DNA of 15,332 nucleotides, from NCBI GenBank assembly GCA_016212735.1, contig JACRDZ010000177.1:1-15332 (forward strand). The letters are read 5' to 3'. Under the pieces are notes generated by a model, which ran no database searches, was not told the DNA's origin, and saw only the letters and a list, made by a program, of their open reading frames with translations. The stretch comes from Candidatus Firestoneibacteriota bacterium. Lineage in GTDB: Bacteria > JACRDZ01. Of the stretch, positions 1 through 7,104 are shown in pieces; positions within the stretch are counted from its first letter, which is position 1; each line of letters starts with the position of its first letter. The translations under genes were made by a program, and so were the position numbers.

Positions 1-16
1 ACTTCACCTATATAAT

Positions 17-44
17 ATGATTAAATTATATATTATTTAATCAT
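17..44. repeat. Perfect 10-bp inverted repeat, terminator or operator
   Basis: ATGATTAAAT at 17-26 is mirrored exactly by ATTTAATCAT at 35-44 around an 8-base AT loop. On the plus strand the right arm is followed closely by a T-run (TCTTTTTT, 45-52), the layout of an intrinsic terminator for a plus-strand gene ending at or just left of the window. Read on the minus strand, the right arm overlaps a possible -10 (see 35-63), so it could instead be an operator. The stem is almost all A-T, so its stability is doubtful. Confidence 0.45.
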
Positions 45-63
45 TCTTTTTTAACAACGTCAA
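35..63 (-). promoter_or_regulatory. Possible minus-strand promoter leading out of the window
   Basis: On the minus strand a TTGACG -35 (58-63) and a TTAAAT -10 (35-40) are separated by 17 bases. Nearer the window edge, positions 1-10 read TAGGTGAAGT on the minus strand, which contains a Shine-Dalgarno-like AGGTGA. Together they could serve a minus-strand gene starting left of position 1. The alternative reading of the same stretch as a plus-strand terminator competes with this. Confidence 0.3.
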
Positions 64-168
64 GAAGAAATATTAAAATTTTGCTTATTTTATTAATTTT
101 ATTTAGGGTTAACATTTTTTTATTAAATCTGCCAATCTTTTTGCTGCAAACAAAACCTGGGAACTGAA

Positions 169-3100
169 TTATCTGTGGATAATTTTCAATACATTATTTT
201 TTACAGCAACTCTACCTTCTTTTGTATCTACAATACTTATATTATATGCTCCTGGAGAAATATTATCTGGGACATCGAAACTTAAACTATTTTCACTTTG
301 ATCAAATATCTTATTTATTATTATCGGTAAATAATAAACATTCAAACCAAAATTATTATCAGCAATATAAACTTTTTTATTATCAATATATATGTTATAA
401 GATGTTCCCAATGTGTTGTAATTAGCTATAATCATAGGATTTTGCGGATTACTTATATCAATAAAATATACACCAGATGAACCGCATGCCAGTATTGCAA
501 TATTTCCATCTATTTTTATTCCATTAGCATATCCTTCTGTTTTACACGAAGATATAAATTTAGGATCACTCTTATTTGATATATCAATAATAGTTAATCC
601 CATATCATTTGCAGCAATATATGCATAGTTACCTTTTATCTCCACATCATTAGCATATCCTTTTGTACTTGTGCTTCCTATCTCTTTTACTAAAATAGGA
701 TTAGAAATATCTGCAATAAATAGACCTTTGGAATAGTCAGCAACATAAGCATAGTTATCCTGTATAAATGTTTGATAAGCTTTATCTTTGGTTTTAAAAG
801 ATCCTAATATTTTAATATCCCTTGGATCTTTGATATCCACTATATACACCCCCTCATCCACGCAGGAAATATAAGCTTTATTTTTATTAATACATATATT
901 GTATGCATCTCCAAGAGGCATAGGCAGCTTACTTGTCAGAGACGGTTTTTTTGAATCTTCCAATGAAAAAATTTGTAATCCTTCATTTCCAGTAGTAATG
1001 TAAGCAAAATTATCTTTTATTTCTATACCCATTGGTTTACCTGATAAAGGGATTACTCCTTCTACATTGAACCTTGGATTATTAGTATTTACTATAACTA
1101 GACCTTTGTTCTGGTCAAGTACATAACATAAATCTTTATATGTTGCCATATCAATTGCTCTGTCAGGATTATTAGAAAAACCAACCTGCATAGGATTTAA
1201 CGGAGAGCTTATATCAACTATATCTAACCCGGATTTTGAGCTGGCCAAATATGCTAGGTTATCCCTGATAGTAATATCATTAACTGTATCTTCCAGTTTA
1301 AAAGAGGCAACAGGATAAGGATTTTCAGGAAATTTTATATCAAAAATATATATACCTTTTTTTTCTGATGTAACATAGGCATATTCCTTTTTTGAATCTA
1401 TAAAAACATTTAATAAATTTGCTTTTAAACTTATTCCCCCCAAGTAAACAGGGTCACCTGGTTTTGTCAAATCTAATATAATAAGACCTCCTTCTCCGCA
1501 TGCTGCAAATAAATAATTATCAACAATTTGCAAAGCATTTGCTGACCCCGATGTCTGGTAAATAGATTTAAGTTTGGGTTTTTCAGGGGTAGTAATATCG
1601 AGTATAACTATTCCATCACCTTTAAGTACACCTATATCCCCGCTTGCCAGATACATATAATTATCTTTTATTGCAATACTATATATTGCTCCAATTGTCT
1701 TAAAAGTTGCAATTTGTATTAAGTTATATGGATTTTCCATAAAATATATACTGAAGCCTGCTTTGCCATCAGCCACATAGAGATATTGGTTTTTTATTAA
1801 AACATCATATGCATATCCAGGTGTATCACACGACCATATAAATGATGGTATATGCGGATTACTATTATCTAATACCTGTATTCCATATTCACCATCCGCA
1901 ATATAAGCCCAACTGTGAAATAATGCTAAACCTGTTGCAATTCCAGGAGTATCACGTCTTCCTACAATAGCAGGTGCAATTGGATTACTTATGTCTATAA
2001 CTGTAAATCCTGCCAATTCGTCAGCAATAAAACAATAATTCTGAGCTGCAAAAACAGCTAATGCACTGCCTGGAGTATCGCAATTACTAACGCGATATGG
2101 GCCATTTCCCCATAAAACTACTTTTTCAGCTTTATCAAGTTTTTTCCCAGCAACAACAATGTTTCTTTTATTATCATCATCAAAATAACTTTCTGGTGAA
2201 ATACTGTCTATATTTAATGTTTTTTCTACAATACAAAATCCTTTTTTATATGTTGTACTCTGTTCATCAGGATTTGTTACTGTAATATCATAACAGCCAA
2301 CAGGGAAATCTCCATGATAAGTTGCCTTCAATTTTGCCTGTGAAAATATTTCAATATTTGTACATAGTGTGGTATCAACCTTTACAATTGCTCCTGGAAC
2401 GAAATTTTCACCAATTATAGTAATCTGTCTAGTGGAACCTATAACTACTTGAGCAGGATTTATAAAATTAATTTTTGGCTGAGGTTTTGTAATTTTAATT
2501 GCATTATTTGCAATTCCAATTTCTTTTGTTACCTGATTTATAATTTGTAAATCATATGTATCAAAAGGAATTCCCTCTGAAATAGCAATTACAATAAGAG
2601 CGTTATCTCCATATCTGTAATTTTTTATTTTCCACATTGTTGCAAGAACTTGAAAATCACCTGCAAGATCAATAACATACAAATTTTCATTTGAAGCAAT
2701 CAGTTTATTCAGCTTTGAATCTGATGCCCATCTTTTAATTGGTTTTGGACTGCTTATATTTGATACATCAAACATCACTATTTCGTTGTTAGACATGGAA
2801 TAAAGATAATTATTATTTTTATATAAATATTTAATCTCGTTTGGAATATCTATTTTTAGTAAAAAAACCGCATTATTCTTATTAGAACTCTCATATATTT
2901 GAATCCCTTCTTTTCCTGCAGCCAAAAATATAAAATTATTTTCAGCATATAAAGAACTCACAAATCCTGATACTTTAAAATTGTTAATTAGTAATGGAGT
3001 TTGAGGATTATTATTGTCAAATATAAAAAAACCATTTTTTCCGCTGGCAATATAAAGATATTTATCGACAATCATAAAATCATAAGCTTTAACTGAATTA

Positions 3101-3699
3101 AACTGCCATATAATCTGAGGCTTTTCAGGTTTTTTAACACTCGCTATTTGTGCATCTTTTTTTTCATATCCAATATAAACCAACTCATTAAAAGCATATA
3201 GAGATATAGGACGTTCAGGTAAAAATAATTCTCCAATTATATGTGGTAAAGATATATTTTTTATATCTACAATATATAATTTGCTGTTATCCGTTAAATA
3301 AGCATAATTACCATTAATAAATACTTTGTTTATTACTGTATTAGTTGTTAAAGATCCGATAAATCTCATAGGTTGAAATGCATCTTTAATTTGTAAAATA
3401 ACAAATCCCTTTATACCGCATGCAAGAAAAACATAGTCATTGATTAAATAAATATCTTCTATTGATTGTATAGAATTCCATGCAGATATTTTTGTCATTT
3501 TATTGCTTGAAAGAAAAATATTCAGGTCTTTTTCAAAATTTTTTCCAACTACAGTTACTTTAGCAGGGTCACCATAAGGTATAGATGAAGGTTCTATATA
3601 ATATATCTCTGGAGGAATAGCAGTAATATTACATTTTAAACTTATAAATATGATTATAAAAATGAAATAATATTTAATTATTTTATTTTTGCTTTTCAT
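169..3699 (-). CDS. Exported LVIVD beta-propeller / IPT-TIG domain protein
   Basis: A 1176-residue secreted protein of unknown binding role. Residues 1-27 form a signal peptide (basic start, long Ile/Phe core, cleavage near ITA). I count 21 LVIVD-type blades (pattern YAYIA..xGLxIIDISNPxxP): seven at about 75-357 and fourteen at about 538-1125, matching one plus two seven-bladed propellers. TIG-like sequence lies at about 30-72, 365-404, 408-491, 496-535 and 1137-1174. Only 408-491 looks like an uninterrupted TIG domain; the other pieces read as the two halves of TIG domains split by propellers. No membrane anchor or sorting signal is visible at the C terminus. The frame stays open 50 codons further upstream, but that stretch lacks a signal-peptide layout and overlaps the neighbouring promoter, so the ATG at 3699 is chosen. 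It is divergent from the thioredoxin-thiG pair. LVIVD and TIG domains occur in surface adhesion or binding proteins; a binding role here is inference. Confidence 0.85.
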   Translation of the reverse strand: MKSKNKIIKYYFIFIIIFISLKCNITAIPPEIYYIEPSSIPYGDPAKVTVVGKNFEKDLNIFLSSNKMTKISAWNSIQSIEDIYLINDYVFLACGIKGFVILQIKDAFQPMRFIGSLTTNTVINKVFINGNYAYLTDNSKLYIVDIKNISLPHIIGELFLPERPISLYAFNELVYIGYEKKDAQIASVKKPEKPQIIWQFNSVKAYDFMIVDKYLYIASGKNGFFIFDNNNPQTPLLINNFKVSGFVSSLYAENNFIFLAAGKEGIQIYESSNKNNAVFLLKIDIPNEIKYLYKNNNYLYSMSNNEIVMFDVSNISSPKPIKRWASDSKLNKLIASNENLYVIDLAGDFQVLATMWKIKNYRYGDNALIVIAISEGIPFDTYDLQIINQVTKEIGIANNAIKITKPQPKINFINPAQVVIGSTRQITIIGENFVPGAIVKVDTTLCTNIEIFSQAKLKATYHGDFPVGCYDITVTNPDEQSTTYKKGFCIVEKTLNIDSISPESYFDDDNKRNIVVAGKKLDKAEKVVLWGNGPYRVSNCDTPGSALAVFAAQNYCFIADELAGFTVIDISNPIAPAIVGRRDTPGIATGLALFHSWAYIADGEYGIQVLDNSNPHIPSFIWSCDTPGYAYDVLIKNQYLYVADGKAGFSIYFMENPYNLIQIATFKTIGAIYSIAIKDNYMYLASGDIGVLKGDGIVILDITTPEKPKLKSIYQTSGSANALQIVDNYLFAACGEGGLIILDLTKPGDPVYLGGISLKANLLNVFIDSKKEYAYVTSEKKGIYIFDIKFPENPYPVASFKLEDTVNDITIRDNLAYLASSKSGLDIVDISSPLNPMQVGFSNNPDRAIDMATYKDLCYVLDQNKGLVIVNTNNPRFNVEGVIPLSGKPMGIEIKDNFAYITTGNEGLQIFSLEDSKKPSLTSKLPMPLGDAYNICINKNKAYISCVDEGVYIVDIKDPRDIKILGSFKTKDKAYQTFIQDNYAYVADYSKGLFIADISNPILVKEIGSTSTKGYANDVEIKGNYAYIAANDMGLTIIDISNKSDPKFISSCKTEGYANGIKIDGNIAILACGSSGVYFIDISNPQNPMIIANYNTLGTSYNIYIDNKKVYIADNNFGLNVYYLPIIINKIFDQSENSLSFDVPDNISPGAYNISIVDTKEGRVAVKNNVLKIIHR

Positions 3700-3706
3700 C
3701 TTATGA

Positions 3707-3735
3707 AATATAACATTACAAAATAAAATAGTCAA
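3707..3735 (-). promoter_or_regulatory. Promoter of the LVIVD/TIG gene, possibly leaderless
   Basis: On the minus strand TTGACT (3730-3735) and TATATT (3707-3712) are separated by exactly 17 bases. A start point about seven bases below the -10 would fall at the ATG itself (3699), leaving essentially no 5' leader. No clear Shine-Dalgarno sequence precedes this ATG, which agrees with leaderless initiation. Confidence 0.55.
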
Positions 3736-3756
3736 TCTGACATCTAAAAATTTAAT

Positions 3757-3786
3757 TTGACTTTTTTCCATATATGCAAGTAAAAT
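3757..3786 (+). promoter_or_regulatory. Promoter of the thioredoxin-thiG operon
   Basis: TTGACT (3757-3762) and TAAAAT (3781-3786) are separated by 18 bases, each one mismatch from the sigma70 consensus. The expected start near 3793 leaves a leader of about 43 bases containing the GGGGGAA ribosome binding site (3821-3827). Confidence 0.6.
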
Positions 3787-3835
3787 ACATCTGTTTAAAA
3801 TATTGAACAAATTATACGATGGGGGAATTATTATT

Positions 3836-4402
3836 ATGAAAATATGCAAATCATCAAATAAAAAAATAGCCTTTTTGATATTTTTTATACTATCTTTTTA
3901 TTTATCTTCATGCAATAAAACAAACGATAACGCAAATATATCTTCAAATGAAATACCAAAGACTAAAAAAGAAGAACCTGCAGTAAATAATACAAAAAAA
4001 GCACCTGATTTCACTTTAAAAAATATTAATAACGAAAATATAACTCTTTCCAGTTTTGATGGGAAAGTAATTATTTTGAATTTCTGGGCAACATGGTGTC
4101 CACCATGCAGAAATGAAATTCCCGGGTTTATAGAACTATATAATTCTTATAAAGATAAAAATTTTGTGATAATTGGAGTTTCTCTTGATAATGATGGGAA
4201 AGCAGTTCTTGAGTCCTTTATTAAAGAACACGGAATAAATTACCCTGTATTGCTGGGAAATAATGAAGTAACAAGGTTATATGGCGGGATAAGAGGTATT
4301 CCAACTACGTTTATTATTAACAAAAACAGAGATATTGTTCAATCTTTTATAGGTTTCAGAGATAAAGCTATTTTTGAGAATGAAATAAAAAAATTGTTAT
4401 AA
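3836..4402 (+). CDS. TlpA/ResA-like thioredoxin-fold lipoprotein
   Basis: A 188-residue thiol-disulfide oxidoreductase anchored outside the cytoplasmic membrane. It has a lipoprotein signal peptide with lipobox LSSC (lipidated Cys26), a low-complexity linker rich in Lys, Asn and Glu (27-53), then a thioredoxin-like domain of the AhpC-TSA/redoxin class. The active site is WCPPC (Cys88 and Cys91) within WATWCPPC, and the cis-proline loop is GIPTTF (Pro156). The length is typical of ResA/TlpA proteins, which reduce disulfides in exported proteins such as apocytochromes. No cytochrome-maturation genes are nearby, so the partner is unknown. The ATG at 3836 is chosen over a TTG at 3803 because GGGGGAA lies about eight bases before it and the signal peptide begins there. 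thiG follows after 18 bases. Confidence 0.9.
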   Translation: MKICKSSNKKIAFLIFFILSFYLSSCNKTNDNANISSNEIPKTKKEEPAVNNTKKAPDFTLKNINNENITLSSFDGKVIILNFWATWCPPCRNEIPGFIELYNSYKDKNFVIIGVSLDNDGKAVLESFIKEHGINYPVLLGNNEVTRLYGGIRGIPTTFIINKNRDIVQSFIGFRDKAIFENEIKKLL

Positions 4403-4420
4403 TTCTAAAAGGAATTATTA

Positions 4421-5197
4421 ATGAGTAATGATGATTTTCTTATACTCGGAGACAAAAAATTTAATTCAAGATTACTGGTTGGTACAGGGAAATACCCAAA
4501 TTTCTCTCTTATGAAAGAGGCTATTATTGCTTCTGGAGCAGAAATTGTTACTGTTGCTATAAGACGTATTAATCTTGAAGATAAAAAAACAGAATCACTT
4601 CTTAATTATATTGATACAAATAAGATCACAATTCTTCCGAATACAGCAGGTTGTTACACAAAAGAAGAAGCCGTAAGAACCGCTCGTCTTGCAAAAGCAG
4701 CAGGGCTGCCAAATATAATCAAACTGGAAGTTATCGGTGACGAAAAAACTCTATTCCCTGATACTTCCGCTCTTCTTGAAGCTACTAAAATACTTGTTAA
4801 AGAAGGATTTATAGTATTGCCTTATACGAATGATGACCCCATAATAGCTAAAAAATTAGAAAGTGTCGGTGCAAGTGCTATTATGCCTCTTGGCGCACCA
4901 ATTGGTTCCGGATTAGGGATATTAAATACTATAAATATCAGAATTATTCTCGAACAGGCAAAAGTCCCTGTTATTGTTGATGCCGGTGTTGGAACCGCTT
5001 CAGATGCCGCGCTTGCAATGGAACTTGGAGTTGATGGTGTATTAATGAATACAGGTATTGCAGGGGCTAAAGATCCGATAAAAATGGCAACTGCTATGCG
5101 TAAAGCTGTCGAAGCAGGAAGATTGGCTTATCTTGCAGGCCGTATACCAAAAAAAATGTATGCAACTGCTTCAAGTCCAATTGAAGGATTAATATAA
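4421..5197 (+). CDS. thiG: Thiazole synthase ThiG
   Basis: A 258-residue cytoplasmic (beta/alpha)8-barrel enzyme that builds the thiazole phosphate of thiamin from 1-deoxy-D-xylulose 5-phosphate, ThiS-thiocarboxylate sulfur and dehydroglycine. Family signatures are continuous: LLVGTGKY near 18-25, LPNTAGC at 72-78, the Schiff-base lysine Lys101 in IKLEVIGD, the [12 protein letters not shown] loop at 155-166, and the phosphate-binding segments [12 protein letters not shown] (186-197) and MNTGIAGA (209-216). The length is normal. An AAAGGA ribosome binding site precedes the ATG. It shares a promoter with the upstream lipoprotein. thiS, thiF and thiH/thiO are not in this window, so the rest of the pathway must be elsewhere. 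Its base composition is visibly less AT-rich than its neighbours, as expected for a conserved enzyme. Confidence 0.97.
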   Translation: MSNDDFLILGDKKFNSRLLVGTGKYPNFSLMKEAIIASGAEIVTVAIRRINLEDKKTESLLNYIDTNKITILPNTAGCYTKEEAVRTARLAKAAGLPNIIKLEVIGDEKTLFPDTSALLEATKILVKEGFIVLPYTNDDPIIAKKLESVGASAIMPLGAPIGSGLGILNTINIRIILEQAKVPVIVDAGVGTASDAALAMELGVDGVLMNTGIAGAKDPIKMATAMRKAVEAGRLAYLAGRIPKKMYATASSPIEGLI

Positions 5198-5270
5198 GTG
5201 TTTCAGCTTTCAGAGCCTATCAGTCTTATTCATTTGTAACAGTAAAGCAGAATATAATGAAAGAATAAAA

Positions 5271-5325
5271 AAAGACAGTAATGTAAAAAGTATTTGATAT
5301 AGTTTACTTTATTAGTACTGTCTTT
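5271..5325. terminator. Bidirectional terminator between thiG and the lipoprotein gene
   Basis: AAAGACAGTA (5271-5280) is the exact reverse complement of TACTGTCTTT (5316-5325), with a partly pairing interior (GTAAA against TTTAC). It lies between convergent genes. On the minus strand the stem runs straight into a stretch of seven Ts, and on the plus strand it is followed by an AT-rich tail (AAATAATTTTT). The loop is long, so efficiency is uncertain. Confidence 0.6.
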
Positions 5326-5352
5326 AAATAATTTTTATATGTTTAGACTAAA

Positions 5353-6273
5353 TTAAGGATTTAATGTTGGATATTGTTTTTTATAATTTTCAATTTCTAC
5401 TATTTTGGAATCTTTAATTAAATCTAGTAATTCACTCATTGTTTTCTTTTGTTCAGAAGTATATTGCAGTCTTCTTGTTGTAGCTAAATCATCATGTAAA
5501 GGATCCATAAGTAAAAAACCAGCAAGGAAATCGTATATTTCAACAGGATGATATTCAGCTTCTCCACCAAGAAAGAAGAATCCAATTTTTCCTCCTATGC
5601 CCCAATAGTCCCTATAATCTTGATAAATATTTTCACTTGGTTTATGCAATGTCAATGCGCTGGCTGTACTAGCCATTCCATTTAGCCCAATTCTGCCGCC
5701 TGCAACTGCTGTTCCACCTACTGGTCCTGCAGCAAAATCAACACTACCTTCTGATCTTAAACCAATACCTGTTTTCTGGTAATAGCCATAACCAACTGTT
5801 CCGCCAGTATATGCAACTGTTTGTACTGCTCTTGTAGCCCATGCGCCAGCGCCAAGTTGAGGTCCAAAATTTACTTCTAATGTGACCATGTCAATAAAAT
5901 CTTTTAATCTATCAGGTATATACCATAATATTTTTTCAGTTTTTGATGGAGTTATGTCAGCGCGCATTCTTGATTTATTTATACCTAATAAAGGATTTAC
6001 TTCAAGAATTTCTCTTTTATTTGCCGGCACTTTATTAAGAGCATCTTTTATACTTTGATCATTAGGGTGAAGCTTATTAACAATATTAATCATTTTAACA
6101 CCTTCTTCAACTTTTCCCTGATCAATTAAACTTTTCCCATCTTTATAAGCCTTATTTGCCAAAGTATTCATATCTTTTAAATTAGTTTTGCCACCACATC
6201 CGCATAAAAAAATTAGTAAAAAGATAAACAAGAAATTTAATGAAAATTTAGTAATTTTTATTCTATTTTTCAT
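5353..6273 (-). CDS. Unrecognised glycine-rich lipoprotein
   Basis: A 306-residue predicted lipoprotein whose family I do not recognise. The signal peptide ends in LCGC (lipidated Cys26), followed by two more glycines that suit export through the lipoprotein pathway. Residues 37-82 look like one or two short helical repeats of the TPR kind (KAYKDGKSLIDQGKVEEG, then KLHPND). Residues about 132-250 are rich in glycine and aromatic residues with alternating patterns, suggesting beta structure, and end in a distinctive block (YWGIGGKIGFFFLGGEAEYHP, split here at 223-243). The tail from 275 is helical and charged. The start has AAAGGG about eight bases upstream. It stands alone: thiG converges on it, and the SWIB gene lies 267 bases upstream on the same strand. 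An outer-membrane location is inference. Confidence 0.75.
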   Translation of the reverse strand: MKNRIKITKFSLNFLFIFLLIFLCGCGGKTNLKDMNTLANKAYKDGKSLIDQGKVEEGVKMINIVNKLHPNDQSIKDALNKVPANKREILEVNPLLGINKSRMRADITPSKTEKILWYIPDRLKDFIDMVTLEVNFGPQLGAGAWATRAVQTVAYTGGTVGYGYYQKTGIGLRSEGSVDFAAGPVGGTAVAGGRIGLNGMASTASALTLHKPSENIYQDYRDYWGIGGKIGFFFLGGEAEYHPVEIYDFLAGFLLMDPLHDDLATTRRLQYTSEQKKTMSELLDLIKDSKIVEIENYKKQYPTLNP

Positions 6274-6319
6274 ACATTTTCCCTTTCTTTAACATTTTCA
6301 ATAAGTAAGTTTAAAAAAT

Positions 6320-6325
6320 ATTATA
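6320..6325 (-). promoter_or_regulatory. Possible -10 box of the lipoprotein gene
   Basis: A consensus TATAAT lies on the minus strand about 46 bases before the lipoprotein start. No good -35 box is at the right distance (the best is a TTGTAT-like site at a 15-base spacing), so this is only a candidate. Confidence 0.35.
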
Positions 6326-6400
6326 CATTGCAATAACTATATACAATAAAATACCAAAAAATAATTTCTCTGTCTTAAATCACCCCCCATAAAAATTAAG

Positions 6401-6457
6401 TTAGTTTTAAGTCTTAAGTTTTTAGTTATAAACTCATAACTTACTACTTAAAACTAA
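6401..6457. repeat. Nested inverted repeat between SWIB and lipoprotein genes
   Basis: TTAGTTTTAAGT (6401-6412) pairs perfectly with ACTTAAAACTAA (6446-6457), and inside it AGTTAT (6424-6429) pairs with ATAACT (6436-6441). It lies 84 bases downstream of the SWIB stop and is followed on the minus strand by CTTAATTTTTATGG, so it could terminate that gene. The rest of the 267-base gap holds a run of six Cs (6383-6388) and nothing else I can name. Confidence 0.45.
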
Positions 6458-6540
6458 TAACTTTGAAATTTCCATACATCAAGACGATTCAAAAAAAGTA
6501 TATAAATTTTTTAGCAAATTGCTATTTTTCTTTTTTATAC

Positions 6541-6867
6541 TTATTCTATATTTGCAGCAACAACAGATGCTAGTTGCATCATATCAATTGTTTCGCCTTC
6601 TTTTATATTTGTTAGGTCAGTAAGTTTTCCTGATTTGCTTGTAGATTTGGTATTTTTAAATATCGGAAGCAATTTAGCATCAGTCACAATAAATTTACCT
6701 GCGTTTTCCGGCTTTCCATTCTTAGTTTTGGCTTGAAGTTTATTTTCTTTTATATAGTCCCATAGTTTTTTTGTTATCTCTGTTCTAGGAAGTTCAGTTG
6801 CTCCTAAAAATTCTGCTAAATTTTTTTTCAATTTTACTGCCTTATTCAATCCTTTTGATTCTGTCAT
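6541..6867 (-). CDS. SWIB/MDM2-domain protein
   Basis: A 108-residue protein made almost entirely of one SWIB domain. A basic N terminus (1-15) is followed by LAEFLGATELPRTEITKKLW (17-36) and DYIKENKLQ (37-45), the helix pair that opens the SWIB fold, then VTDAKLLPIF (61-70) and the closing helix MMQLASVVAANIE (96-108). A lysine/serine/threonine-rich loop at 71-92 is longer than I expect in short bacterial SWIB proteins. In eukaryotes the domain occurs in SWI/SNF chromatin complexes, and in Chlamydia it exists as a small protein and as a fusion to topoisomerase I, so a DNA-associated role is plausible but not shown. The start has AAAGGGG just before it. It is a single-gene unit with its own promoter. 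Confidence 0.88.
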   Translation of the reverse strand: MTESKGLNKAVKLKKNLAEFLGATELPRTEITKKLWDYIKENKLQAKTKNGKPENAGKFIVTDAKLLPIFKNTKSTSKSGKLTDLTNIKEGETIDMMQLASVVAANIE

Positions 6868-6928
6868 TTTTTTCCCCTTTGTATTAAGATTTAGATGGAT
6901 GATATAAAAATTAAAATTTCTGATTAGA

Positions 6929-6957
6929 ATTTAAACATGGAAAAACATAGATGTCAA
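6929..6957 (-). promoter_or_regulatory. Promoter of the SWIB gene
   Basis: On the minus strand a perfect TTGACA (6952-6957) and a TTAAAT (6929-6934) are separated by 17 bases, giving a leader of about 55 bases before the SWIB ATG at 6867. Confidence 0.5.
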
Positions 6958-7054
6958 TAAGATTTTATAAAATTTTTAATAAAATTTTATATATTTCTTA
7001 TTATATATGTAAAAATTACAATAATTTTTAGTTATTTATAAGAATTTTAAATTG

Positions 7055-7078
7055 AAAAAATCAATTCTATTGATTTTT
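7055..7078 (-). terminator. Terminator of the radical-SAM operon
   Basis: AAAAATCAAT and ATTGATTTTT pair across a 3-base loop (arms 7056-7065 and 7069-7078). On the minus strand the hairpin begins 27 bases after the stop of the radical-SAM gene, and its second arm ends in a run of six Ts. The stem has only one G-C pair, so strength is doubtful. Confidence 0.45.
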
Positions 7079-7104
7079 AGATATATTACTCCTGTTGATT
7101 AGTA

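Noticed and set aside
109..168. Protein-like extension after the LVIVD/TIG stop (FSSQVLFAAKRLADLIKKC)
   Set aside because: It is only 19 codons in frame after a plain TAA, with no readthrough signal and no homologous domain that I recognise.
169..3699. Repetitive DNA in the LVIVD gene as a possible CRISPR or tandem repeat array
   Set aside because: The repeats are degenerate protein blades of variable spacing inside one open frame, not identical DNA units.
3803..3835. Earlier TTG start for the thioredoxin-like lipoprotein
   Set aside because: The ribosome site GGGGGAA (3821-3827) and the signal peptide both point to the ATG at 3836.
3700..3849. 50-codon upstream extension of the LVIVD/TIG reading frame
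   Set aside because: It has no ribosome site or signal-peptide layout, covers two promoters, and places a second hydrophobic stretch before a good signal peptide that begins at 3699.
6383..6388. Run of six Cs
   Set aside because: It is unusual in this base composition, but no partner sequence or quadruplex pattern (four G-runs) accompanies it.
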